From positions 42,123,786-42,187,785 of the forward strand of contig OV277862.1 of the NCBI GenBank assembly GCA_922989275.2: 64,000 nt of DNA. Direction: 5' to 3'. The stretch comes from Gari tellinella. Its lineage: Eukaryota > Mollusca > Bivalvia > Cardiida > Psammobiidae. Positions 1 through 10,562 of this stretch are shown here, piece by piece. Position 1 is the stretch's first letter, and the number at the start of each line of letters is the position of its first letter. A model generated the notes under the pieces. It ran no database searches. It had not been told where the DNA came from and saw only the letters and a program-made list of their open reading frames with translations. The translations under genes and the position numbers were made by a program.

Positions 1-649
1 TCTCACACACACAGATAGTTGTTCTTTTGTGGACTTATCCGTCGATTCGTCAGCAATTAAAGCAAAAAACGAACTGGCTCTACAACTTTGTTCAATACTT
101 TCCTTCAACTGGTCTGCACATATACTTATAAGTTCGTTCTGGATTTCAGGGGACGTATATTTAGAATTGTACTGTGCGCCCGCTAAATACTGTGAAAGAA
201 TCTCGTCATTCTGTGCAAACGTTGTTAATATAGCTAAAAAGTTACTGTTATCCTCGGTATGTCCCCTTAGTGCTATATTCTGCTTTCCACACAAGATGAT
301 TACCTCTAGAATTTTTCTCAATATATGTCTATTGTTGTCGACCGTCACTTGTGCTGACTTAGATATCTTTTGCGTAATTGACTCTTCGTCTCCTTTCCGA
401 ACACTCATGTAACAATCTGCCCGTGAAGATGTTCGCGTATGGTACTCCTCATTAGCATGCCGTTTTACAAAGGTTGACAGATTTTTCCAGTCAGATGTAC
501 CCGTGACAAACGTCTTTGCACGCTCATCAGTTCCACCGAATAGACAACAGCTCACACAGTAGACTGCATCTTTTGTCTTTGAATACCGGAGCCATTTGTT
601 CTCAAGCAGCCACTTTCCATTCAGTTTTCGCAGATTGCTTCCAATTATT
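1..649 (-). CDS. ZMYM1-like (TTF zinc finger + DUF4371, hAT-derived), exon 2, partial at window edge
   Basis: Open without a stop from an acceptor (TTTAATTCCAG at about 660-650) to base 1, roughly 216 codons. The first ~50 residues form a TTF-type finger region (GKWLLENKWLRYSKTKDAVY, then CVSCCLFGG), and a W-x-N motif follows (SDWKNLSTFVKRH). The remainder matches the DUF4371 region of ZMYM1-like/hAT-related proteins, including FFALIADESTDKSTKEQL, which holds the conserved DE-(S/A)-TD core at the left edge. Such proteins are either domesticated hAT transposases or live hAT elements; nuclear location and DNA binding are family expectations, not shown here. The C-terminal dimerisation domain would lie outside the window. 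No frameshift or stop was found, so this copy may be intact. Confidence 0.8.
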
Positions 650-1090
650 CTGGAATTAAACCAAAAGGAATTCGTTAACTTAAAGGCTATGTGTGGACAT
701 TAAACAAAGACTTTGTTAATCAATGTTTAATGTCCACAAAAGTCCTTTCAAACAAATAAATAAATAAATTAGGTCTGGGCTGAGTTTATCTTTCAGAACA
801 CTTGGGAATAATCTGCGAAAGCTTGACTGGAGCAACTGATTGTTAGTAAGCACAAGAGCTTCTTGAGTTGAGTACACGTGCAAAATATGAAAGCTATTGT
901 TCGTTTGTAGGTTCAAAATTAGCAAAATGTCGCGGAAGGTAAAGGATGCGCATAAATGACATGATAAGTGTGACATCACTTTAATTCCAAATTGCCATGG
1001 TTAAAGTTGAGTATAGACAGAAAATCAGGAAAACAACAGTATGCCCCGACTAAGCCATGCGGGGGAATAAAATAAATATTAAAAAAAATC

Positions 1091-1160
1091 TAACTTGGTC
1101 GGGATTCGAACTCGGTCCGTCTGAATGAGAGGCGGGCGCGCTACCGCTACACCACGAATA
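1091..1160 (-). repeat. tRNA-like (tRNA-derived SINE head) in the ZMYM1-like intron
   Basis: Read on the minus strand this has an A-box-like TGGTGTAGCGGTAGCGC and a B-box-like GAGTTCGAATCCCGACC at tRNA spacing. The acceptor ends do not pair, so it is a tRNA pseudogene or the head of a tRNA-derived SINE, not a working tRNA. The rest of the intron (650-1440) shows no coding sequence. Confidence 0.6.
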
Positions 1161-1440
1161 TCTAGCGATCAAACGGGAGATAAAACAAGTAATTATTTTA
1201 GACTATGATAGAATCGCGAAAGCAAGACGTTTCGTTATTTTTACATAATTTTTTTTTAATCGATACATTCAATACGTTACCATTTTTTTTAAAGACTAAG
1301 TGTCCACCGACTCCTCATTGTATAAACGGACAAATCTATGTGTATTAGTTAAGCGCATGTGGCGATGCGTTCAACATGTATAACAATACTATATCTAAAT
1401 ATAGACATTTTATTAGTGCAGAAAATCAAACGGTTCTTAC

Positions 1441-1568
1441 CTGGTTGGGAAATTATATAACAGGCATCTGTCCCATGTCTCATTTAGAATTCGAAATTTC
1501 GCATTTTCGTCACTGATATTAAAACTTGGAGCCCCAATATCTGGGTATGGAGGGTCATTGTCGCCCAT
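1441..1568 (-). CDS. ZMYM1-like gene, exon 1 (start codon)
   Basis: First coding exon of the gene that continues at 1-649. ATG is at 1568-1566 on the minus strand, and the exon encodes about 42 residues beginning MGDNDPPYPDIGAPSF. It ends at a consensus donor (ACCAG then GTAAGA; intron bases from 1440 downward). It leaves two bases of a codon, and exon 2 supplies exactly the one base needed, giving a continuous reading frame across the junction (YNFPT-R-IIGSNLRKL). The acidic N-terminus followed by a TTF-type finger in exon 2 fits zinc finger MYM-type protein 1-like proteins, which are related to hAT transposases. The first methionine is assumed to be the start; no promoter was identified upstream. 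Confidence 0.75.
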
Positions 1569-2719
1569 GTTTAGATTTTTGAAATTGTGCGCCGAGAAAA
1601 CTTAGCGAGAGCCGGAGACCAGAACAATACACAGTAAACCTATAGTCCAGTCATTATGCGATTTGACCTTCAAAAAATTGCAACACAAACTATTTTGCCG
1701 TTAACTACTAATATATGTGTTAAATAATAACATACTAAAAGTCTAAAAAAATCTTTTTAGGGGAAAGTAGTAAAAAATGCTATTTAAAATTGACATTGTC
1801 GCTGTAAAATATATATCACTTTATTGGCGCACATTTTCCTCCATACCATGCCACATACACTGACACTGAAACAAGCGTCTTGATAATATGATGATGATCA
1901 TCGTGTGCTGTCTATTTTTCTTTCCAAACAATGGGATAAATTCATGAAACAAGGTAAGATTTCATTGATTTCTTTTCAGTTATTATATGAACGGTGTTTT
2001 TTATATAGATATAGCCATTATGATTATGTCAACAAATATGTTTTTGTGGTAAAAACTCAATGTCATTGGGTTTCCGCTGATGATAAACAACTCAAAAGAA
2101 TGAAAAAAAATTAAAGGCAAATTAACAGTTTTAAAACACTTTTAGTGTTATATTTATTTAAAAAAATGTTGAGGATATGCCAAACTACAAATAAAAAGTG
2201 ATTTTAAAAAATTTATTTACATGTGACTAAGTGTGGTTATGCGCGATTTTTTAAACTACGGAAGATTCTTAGTGCCATAATTTCGAAAACACGTGTATAG
2301 AAATAGCATTATTCTGTGGCTGTATAACAGTCTCTTGGATCGATTTCTGCTACAACCATCAATGACATGACAATTTTTTCAATCAATTTCTTTCTTTTAT
2401 CGATGTAGCAACTTGTTTTCTTTAAAGAATGCATATTTTCAAAGCTGTTCAGATTCATAAGATATCAATTTTGACCGCAAAAAATACTGAATACCTAAGA
2501 AACGTCAAATTATGCAATCATCTAAATTGGGGTGCATTCGGGTTTTCCATCTATGTAAAAACACGTGGATGATAGTTAAAGGACATGCCCTTTGCTTAAA
2601 AAGTATTGATATTATTTCTCAAATTTATTTTACAGATCTATTACCAGAATCTGACAGCTATCGGAGGTGACGAATCAAGAAAAATTCAAAACAGAAGTAA
2701 GGAAGACAAAAATGAAAGA
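1569..2719. other. AT-rich intergenic stretch, no gene seen
   Basis: Between two divergent coding units (ZMYM1-like on minus, CXC-family copy on plus). Only short accidental ORFs were seen. A promoter for either unit would lie here, but no motif could be assigned. Confidence 0.5.
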
Positions 2720-5700
2720 ATGTCGTCAGAAGAGTAAGTTCTCGTCCATTTAGCTTAGATATGTACGAATTGTCACCTTTCACATCTATTATATACGTTG
2801 ACCTTAATACTCTTTTTGTCTGCATAGGTATTATAATAAAAGTGAGAGTCAGATGTTTTCCTCGCATTAAGTCAAAACTATACATGCAATGCTACATATT
2901 TCTTATGAATAGGGCTTGATAGTGCCATGTGTCTATCGTAAGTAATAATTCAATATCCAACTTCTAAACAATGTTTGTTTTTTACACAGCAAATTATCTT
3001 GTTTCTGTTTGATACTCATGCAAACTATTTTTTCTACTTCACAGTCAGTTGTGCCCTCTATGTATGCAGTCACTTGAAGGGGATAAGCCAACAGTGCAAT
3101 TACGGGAGAAGGGCAGTTGTGGTATCAACGCTGCAAGCAAACTACGCAGGGATAACATTTGCACCCAGCCTGGGCAGAAATTACATATCGAATGTAGGCG
3201 ATTATATTGTAATCCGATCGAAATAAAAAAATCATTAAAGAAAAGAGAAGAAGATGAAGTGAACGTTCGATCACCAGTACTAAGATCTAATTCTGAACCT
3301 TACAATTTTAAAACACATTGTTTGTTTTGTGGGAAAGAGGCGAAATGTGAAGGTCGAAAAAGGGGCATTGGAGTTCACCAAGTAAGAACAGTAGTGTTTG
3401 AAAAAAGTTTAGAACTCACCTTCAGTGATCGAAATGACACATGGACTAGAGAGGTGAAAAGCAGATTGGCATCTATCAATGATCTGGCATCTATCAATGA
3501 TCTGCCGGCAGCTGACGCTGTTTATCACCAGTCGTGCAGTGTTAATTTCAGGACGGGAAAATGCACCCCCAACCAGTTCCAATAAAAAACGCAAAGCGAA
3601 GTAAAAAATCTTGTGGAAGGCCTATCAACAGTGTACAAGAGTCTGCATTCAATGACATACTGCAATATTTACAAGACAATGATGATGAACAGATTACAAT
3701 ACAAGAACTCGTTGAAAAGATGGAAGAATTGTGTGGAGAAATGGCATACTCACCAACTCATTTAAAAAATAAGTTACTATGTCATTTTGGTTCTTCTGTA
3801 GTGATAACAGAAATAAATGGTAAGAACAATGTAATAACTTTCAGATACTCCATCTTGAAGCTGCCAAAGATATGCTGCCTTATCTTGCAGCTGCAGGTCA
3901 CAATCTGTATGTAAAATCATTGTACATGTATTTACAAAATATGTCAAAACTCAACTTGCAACACCCAGATGTGTTTAGATTCTTCTCCGAAGGTAAGCAC
4001 GTGGTTCGAAGAACTGACTGCTTTTGGGCAGGTCTTTCAACAGACTTAGTAATAGAACAGGTGTTAATGAGAAGTGTTAAGACATCAGGTGGTTTAACAC
4101 GTGGACGTGGCTTATCTGAAAAACAAAGAAACCAGTGGTTGCTTTCCATGCCAGCATGTACAGAATACAACAGTGCAATGCAAGAGTTTGCAAGTATCTC
4201 TCACCATACAAGTGAGCAACACAAAGAATCCGGTAGCGCGAGAAGAGAAAGAGATGAAAAAGACAAAAACAAGTTTCTGTACTTCCTGCAGGATAGAGAT
4301 CCATTTAACGAAGACAAAACACTACGTAACATTGAAACAGGTGTTACTGCCGGCCCTCAGGTGAATGTAGAGTGTGCTAAAGCAGTTGGTCAAAAAGTAA
4401 TCGATTCAATGGTTGGTGAAAATGTCCTTGGATACAGCTTTAAACGTTCAAATCAAGCAGTTACTCTCGGATTTATATCTTCAATAAAGGTAGATGGACA
4501 AGCTGTTCACATTGATCCGCAGTTGCTTTTTCAGCGTTTGACAGCTGCAGCAGATAGACTGTATGACAACCAAGCAGAGGTATTCAAATATGAACTGTGT
4601 AGTTTTCCATCCTCATTATTTGAATCTTCAGGACTAATGAGACCAGCTGACAAACCTGCTTTGGCTAATGTAATATGGTCTTTAGCCGATTGCAGCATTC
4701 AGGACAACTTAAATGATTCAGTTAATTATGTACTTGATGGAGGTTCTCTCCTACAACGGTTCATCAACAAAAGATTGTGTACATAAAAAACGTACAAAAG
4801 GACTTTCTAGCACAAAAGTGCAGTTTACAAGTAAGACCCCTCTCAGATCCAAAAAGGAACAGTTTCTGGCCAATACTGAAAACAAACAGTGTTTCATAAA
4901 CATGCTCAGTCAGTGCCTGCAGAACAAGGGATGTCGGACTGTACATGCAAATGGAGATGCTGATAGTGAAGACAGCTATAGCTAGTGCAGAAAGCAATGA
5001 AACAGTTGTAGTTGGAGAAGACACAGATCTACTAGTTTTACTGTGTTACTATGCTAACGTGGCTGCACAAAAACTGTATTTAATACCAGGTGGAAGCCAA
5101 AAGAATGCTAAAACAGTCAAGAAATGGGATATTTTTCACACAGTTGAAGTACTTGGTCCAACCATTTGCAGATTGCTTCCATTCATCCATGCTGTTACAG
5201 GTTGTGATACCACATCTCGTATATTTGGAGTTGGCAAGTCAGCTGCATTTAAAAAAATAAAAAACAGTGCATATATCCAAGAACAGGCATTACCTTTTCT
5301 TGAGAAGAATACAACAAAGGAGACAATCATTGCATCTGGTGAAAATGTTATTGTAAGGTTGTATAATGGTGTTAAGCACGAGCGGCTAGATGATCTCAGG
5401 TACAAAAAGTTTGTAAACAAAGTCATGACAAGTATAAAGTATGTGCCTGTACACACACTACCACCAACATGTGCTGCTGCACATTACCACAGTTTGCGTG
5501 TTTACCTGCAGATGCAGGATTGGATTGACATTGACAACAAAATGAATCCTCTTGATTGGGGTTGGGCGGCTGAAGTGGTGTCACTCATGCCTGTGCAAAC
5601 TAAAATGTCACCAGCACCAGACGATTTGTTGAAAATAATCCGCTGTGCTTGTAAGATTAGCTGTGACACAAAACGCTGTACGTGCAGAAGACATGGCCTT

Positions 5701-5802
5701 GAATGTTCATCTGGTTGTGGAGAGTGCCAGGGTTTAAGTTGCTCCAATACAAATACTGAGCTAGAACAAGAAGAGGTGGAGGACACCTTAAACGTGACCT
5801 GA
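2720..5802 (+). pseudogene. Decayed member of a multicopy invertebrate family: Cys-rich N-terminus, PIN/XPG-like region, CXC tail
   Basis: A mini-exon (2720-2733, MSSE plus two bases) ends at GTAAGT and joins in frame to an acceptor at 3044 (TTCACAG), giving MSSEDQLCPLCMQSLEG. The body then runs through frames that must change at about 3580, 3850, 4760 and 4970. Recognisable pieces are an N-terminal Cys/His region (CPLC..., 3052 on), a helical DDEQITIQELVEKMEE segment (3690), a long conserved middle (3870-4740), a PIN/XPG-like acidic strand (VVGEDTDLLVLLCYYA, ~5008) with FIHAVTGCDTTSRIFG (~5185), and a Cys-rich tail (CACK..CDTKRCTCRRHG, ~5645-5750) like Tesmin/TSO1 CXC domains. From my knowledge of the family, a large central part (near 3850) and about 50 codons near 4760 are missing. 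I infer an internally deleted pseudogene, possibly of a mobile gene. Confidence 0.72.
3468..3503 (+). repeat. Exact 18-bp tandem duplication inside coding sequence
   Basis: GGCATCTATCAATGATCT occurs twice in a row and adds six residues (LASINDLASINDL) without shifting frame. It looks like replication slippage in the CXC-family copy. Confidence 0.9.
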
Positions 5803-7689
5803 TAAACTCTTGACATATATTACTGACTTGTTGAGACAATAGGACAAAATGTATAGTGTTTGCTAGACATTGATCTAACTTTTCAAATACTAATTTTAAA
5901 TTCAAACTTCTAAATCATGTTTAGTGTATTATTGAAAATTACAAAGTTACCCATCTTCATTAGCTGTTTTCTTTGATGAAAAGTTTCGTTTGCGATCTTC
6001 TGTCAATTTTAAAGGGTTAATTTGAATGAAAATAGCCAATGCCAAGTACATGCGAATCCCATCTCATCCATACGGGGTATACCATGTTGATCCAAAACCA
6101 TAAAAATTACCAAACGAAAATCCACAACAAAAATAGAAGCAAATAAATCTGGTAATTTTGTGACTTTTCAATAACGTGACAGACCAGACTTGGCTTAAAC
6201 GTGTTTACCGGAAGTGTGAATTGAAAATTAGTATTTGCTAAAGTTAGGTTTATTTGTATCAGAAATTAATACCAACTTATCTTTTAATCTATATAAAAGT
6301 AGGTAATATTGAAATGTAAAATTGTGTAGGTTTGTATGGTTTTAGTTGTTTTATTAGTACTGTCAGTGCTTTGATAATTATTAATCAAAGAAACAAATAA
6401 TTAATCAATAAATTTAACCACTGAAATACATTATATAAACATGCTTTATTTGTTTTTCTGCAAGTACCTTACCGATTGACAGCTTCAGCATAACAACTAT
6501 AGATGTATACTGATTTATTATTGAAAGCATTAGTGGGTGGGGTAAATCAACCCTACAAAACCTACACACAATACATTTATGGATGTAAAAATATGTATCA
6601 TGAAATCAAATTTAAGATAAAATATGTTTTAGTTAAAGCAGTTAAGATTTATCATATATGATGGTTCTAATAAGGCCAATAACGCTGCTTTCTTGGTACT
6701 TAGTACTATACATGATATATTTAGCCGATTTTAGGAGATGAACACTAGCTTAGATAAAGTGAAGTTTAAACCACTTTCCCCTTAAAATATTTTGTTAGAC
6801 TTTTTATATGTTGGTTATAACACCCTAAAGATAACATAGTATGTTGAATTGCTTCTGTTGCAATTAGTTGAAGGTTAGGTCCTATTTTTCCGTAGGATGA
6901 CTGGACTACTATGGTAAGGCTAAATTGTAAACTTTGCTGATAAAATACAAAGCGGGACTTTCTCTTCCATGGCCTTAGACTTACCATTGAATATAGGCCG
7001 CCAGCAAATGACAATGACCCGGAGTTTGGATCCTGTTCACTCCTAACCCCCCTAAATAGCCAATTTTATTGCATTTTCGGCATTTTAAGCCTTTTTTATT
7101 TTTTGGACTTCTGAAAAAAAAGTGTAGGCACGTGCCTACTTGCCTAATAGGAAGCTACGCCAATGGTATGTATGACTTAACCGAACATGAATTAATGTAA
7201 TTCATGGGTCGAAGTATCGGATAGTTCTAATTAAGCGAGTTCGAGATATCGAAGTTCGACTGTAGTTATTTCCAAACAAGTCATTTGTGGAACAAATAGA
7301 AAGTAACTAGCTCTAAGTCAGTATTTACTTATATTAAAAATTTAGAAAAGTCAATAAATATTAATTGAACATTTTATTGCTGCAGACGACAATTTCAAAG
7401 AAGACTATATTACGTTAAAATTAAGTATTAAATTTCTTTTGTATAGCAAACATTGAATATCCATATGAAACGTCTTACTTGTGACGTCTCATATTGGTCA
7501 ACACTGCACTTTTTCGTTTTATGCGCATGCAGTCTCTCTCACTGCCAAGTTTTTCGTCTGCTTTAACCCTATTACCGCCAAAATATCGTTTGCATTTATA
7601 GTGTCGTCTGCAATATTTTTTCATGCCAGATTTAGGACTTTTTTGACAGAAGAAATATCGATAGGAGTGTCAAACAGTATGGATCCTGA
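5803..7689. other. Non-coding, AT-rich; one weak inverted repeat
   Basis: No supported gene. A loose inverted pair around 'ttgtgtaggttt' (about 6320-6345) and its complement (about 6550-6575) brackets ~230 bp and may be an old MITE. Dispersed-repeat-like sequence ('cgtgcctacttgcctaatagg', 'cgagttcgagatatcgaagttcg') lies at 7120-7265. Confidence 0.4.
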
Positions 7690-8311
7690 TCAGACGTTGC
7701 ATGACTCGGCGGTTCCGGTTCCGGGTGATTGGAAACAGTCGGAATAACTGGGCGGTGCAGGTCGTGGGGAAACCTGACTTGGGACTCCTCCTTGCATGTG
7801 CTGCGGTTGGTTTAGACGAGCTTGAAGCTCAAGCTGCTCTCGTAGTAATCTATTCTGCTCCTCAAGATTTCTGGTTTGCGCGTCTGCCAACTGCTCCCCA
7901 GGAATAATGGAACCAGGAGCGGAAGTTCCGTACGTGAAATTTGGTTGAGTACCAGCCATACGAAGGGCCGCTTGAACGTGATAGTGTTGCTGAATCCCTT
8001 CCTGTACAGCCGATACCATCAATCGGCGACGTCGACCGTATCCGATGGGAACTGCCCGTGCAAAGGTTGAGAACAGCTGCGAACAACAACAGGTGTACAC
8101 CGAGACTGCCGTGATGCCCACGGCCGATGTTAGTCCAATCAGAATCAAGAGTGAGATGGTTTTGTTCTCGGAAATGTTTTCATTGTAGCTGCATGTACCA
8201 GAGACGCTCCATCGGTCAACGCAGCCAATCAAACCGAACATAACGACGAAAAAAATGCCCAGGACACAGGTGAATGCGACAAACACTGTGCAAATAGCTT
8301 CGAGTACCACC
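7690..8311 (-). CDS. Terminal exon of a multi-pass membrane protein with a coiled-coil and PPSY-containing cytoplasmic tail
   Basis: The open frame starts right after an acceptor (CATTTCATTTCAG, ending at 8312) with an in-frame stop shortly upstream, so earlier exons must exist, but I could not find them. It encodes ~206 residues. A first hydrophobic segment (about residues 5-28) is followed by a short loop with Cys, WSVSGTC and two N-glycosylation sequons (NIS, NKT). A second hydrophobic segment (about 50-73) ends in CCC, a likely palmitoylation site. The cytoplasmic tail has an RRRR cluster, a Leu/Glu/Gln-rich helix (NLEEQNRLLREQLELQARL) and a Pro-rich end with PPSY, the kind of motif bound by WW domains. 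Two further helices upstream would make a four-helix protein (MARVEL/TMEM-like), but the family is not recognised. No breaks were seen, so this is probably a real host gene. Confidence 0.65.
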
Positions 8312-8449
8312 TGAAATGAAATGTGAATTAATTAATATGTAGTAAGAAACAAGTATTTTCTCGAAATAAGATGTGTCGCCGCAACGGAGAAGCGAAAGCG
8401 AAACTAACCCTTATTATATCTCTAAGCGCAACTTGGTGAGTTACATTTG

Positions 8450-8514
8450 CAAACAGTTTTGATCCAGATCAGACGCCGCGTAACGCGGCGTCTGATCTGA
8501 ATCCAAACTGTTTG
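8450..8514. repeat. Palindromic MITE, 'CAAACAG' family, CG core
   Basis: An almost perfect hairpin of 65 bp. The arms start CAAACAG...GATC.AGATCAGA and the core is CGCCGCG-TAA-CGCGGCG. It belongs to the same family as the hairpins at 21136, 38823, 43335, 44474, 58449 and 58596, but its core differs. A partial relative (CGGCGTCTGATCTGGACTGC) is at about 9030. Confidence 0.7.
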
Positions 8515-9759
8515 TCATTCATTTTCAACCGTCGTCAGTTTAAAAAGCTTAAAAATTAATTATGAATTTATGATCTATTTACACAGACGCTTTGTGTGAG
8601 GCAGACGACATTTTAATATGGTATGGGTTAAGGTTACGAAACACCAAATATAGACCGGAAAAAGTAGTTTCCGCGAGATATAGAATCTAGTGCAAACTTT
8701 TTTTGCCACAAAATAGCATTTTGTCATTAGCCATTCACTGTTTTGTGCTTTTGATGTAATACATAGGTGCCAGGGATTAGATACAAGGCAGTTTGGTTAT
8801 CCTAGAAGGAGTTTATTTAGAAATTACGAGTATGTTGGCTGAAGTGATATGTCCCTATTTTAGCCGGTGCCTATGTCAAAAGGTAGCAGAACACCAGTCA
8901 TGTCATTGAAGTCATGATACTTTTTTAAACACATGATCCACTGGTTTTTCTTCATTTGTACATGAATATATCTTTGAGGAAAATTTAAAGTTGCACATAG
9001 CTAGACATTAAAAGTTGACAAGTTTTGACGCGGCGTCTGATCTGGACTGCTTGCATTATCATGTTAGTGTTAAAGAGCCTGGCAGCGAAAAGGCCAAAGG
9101 GAGATCTAAGATTTCCCAAGTTGGAAATCTTCAGACTTTTATGAGCAATTTATGGTAACCCTGATTTTTGAAAGTCAAACCGGTTGGTCTTTTTTTTGCA
9201 TTGGATACGTCATAGAAAGTTAATTGCTCAACAACACCAAGTGGCATTTTGATAGTGATTATAATTACGCTCGCATTATAGTAGACCTAACCTAGAAGGG
9301 TACATAATTATAGTTATACTTATAGCATTGCATATTTTAGTGCATTGAAAACTAATATGAATACAGTAGTCCGAATATCCTGGGTATATTATTAAAACCA
9401 TATCTTTATGCCTGTTCTCCAAACAGACCTTGTTTTTTCTGTTGTTGTTATGACAGCTCTTATTAAAGAAAGGTCCACTGACATCTTTTATACTACCTAT
9501 ATATGTACACAGATTTTATGTAACACATATATAAATCTAAAGGCATGTGTGCATACCACTTAACCTCTTCTAACTGTGCACTTATATATGGTATCATAGC
9601 TACGGCGCTAATTACCAGATCGTGCTAAAACTTTGCAGAAATCAAGAAAACATATTTCTGATGGTAATATGTTTACTTTATTTAGATATCTAATACAAAA
9701 CAAAAAATATATAAATTTGAACGAAAAATATGAATGACAAAAAAAGGTTGGTTTCTCAA
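8515..9759. other. No gene seen
   Basis: AT-rich sequence with a partial 'CAAACAG'-type repeat near 9030. The upstream exons of the membrane protein ending at 8311 should lie in or beyond this stretch but were not identified. Confidence 0.4.
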
Positions 9760-9980
9760 AAAGAAAGAGGGGACGTAAAAAGAAAACCTCAGGTGCGATT
9801 CCCTACACTTATTCGCTGGTTATTTTAGAAACCCAGTGTAAAGAGTTGATCAATACATTGGGCTTCGGTTTTTATATTTAGTCTTATCCGAAGGAATGTG
9901 TCGGGCGGGGGGATCGACCTCACAACCCCTGGTATCGTAGTCGAGCGCGTTACTCTTCGACCACGTCCGACGGTGAGTGT
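9760..9980 (-). repeat. tRNA-derived SINE candidate
   Basis: On the minus strand, from about 9975 to 9903, there is a tRNA-like head: A-box-like GTGGTCGAAGAGTAACGC and B-box-like GAGGTCGATCCCC. A body of about 140 bp follows with no coding potential. No target duplication was resolved. Confidence 0.5.
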
Positions 9981-9994
9981 AACAAAAAGTCATT

Positions 9995-10562
9995 AAATAG
10001 AGGATAATTGTTTTTTTCAGTATAAGATAGAAATTTAATCCATTGAGTGAACATCAGACGTTATATTTTCAGGAGTGGCGAAGCCACGAGTGAAAATATA
10101 ACAGTCGGATGTTCACGAAATGGATTAAAATCGATCTTATACTGAAAAAATACAATTATTCTATTTATTTATGCTTTTAAGCCACTTTTTAAACGAAATT
10201 GTTCGACAATTGTGAAAGCGAAAGTAAATGATTTACGCCCCAGTTGAGCCCCAACTTTATATCGAACACATTTTCGAAACATTTTCCCGTACGATGACGT
10301 CACTTATTTATTGATTTGATGTCATCCGAATTACGTCGTTGCTCCCGAGTTTGGATTCATGTTCTTCCGTTGAGTAGTTCGCGACAAATCGGACTGCCGG
10401 AATTTAACGATAAGACACAATTGACTACGATTCTTGGGGAGCCCTACGGGGAAACTTCATAATAAAAGTGCGCATGGCGATAATCCCACTGCTCAAAGCA
10501 GTGGATTACCAAGTGATAATCCGCTGCTTTTTCACGGTAATCCATCGAAAAGCATAAATAAA
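9995..10562. repeat. Palindrome-bearing ~0.57 kb element, copy 1
   Basis: It starts AAATAGAGGATAA and ends AGCATAAATAAA. Its first ~170 bp fold into a long hairpin: TTTTTCAGTATAAGAT ... ATCTTATACTGAAAAA around a core GAGTGGCGAAGCCACGAGTG. The remainder (including TTCGCGACAAATCGG, and GGGGAGCCCTACGGG) is non-coding. Copies at 19471-20038 and 20035-20717 share the same order. Confidence 0.75.

Noticed and set aside
29..412. 127-residue plus-strand ORF at the left edge
   Set aside because: Antisense of the ZMYM1-like exon, which is open on the minus strand and matches a known domain.
1091..1160. Functional tRNA gene (also 9903-9975, 30853-30941, 31832-31900, 44239-44311)
   Set aside because: A and B boxes are recognisable, but acceptor stems do not pair and anticodon stems are irregular. 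They fit tRNA-derived SINE heads; tRNAscan-SE would settle it.
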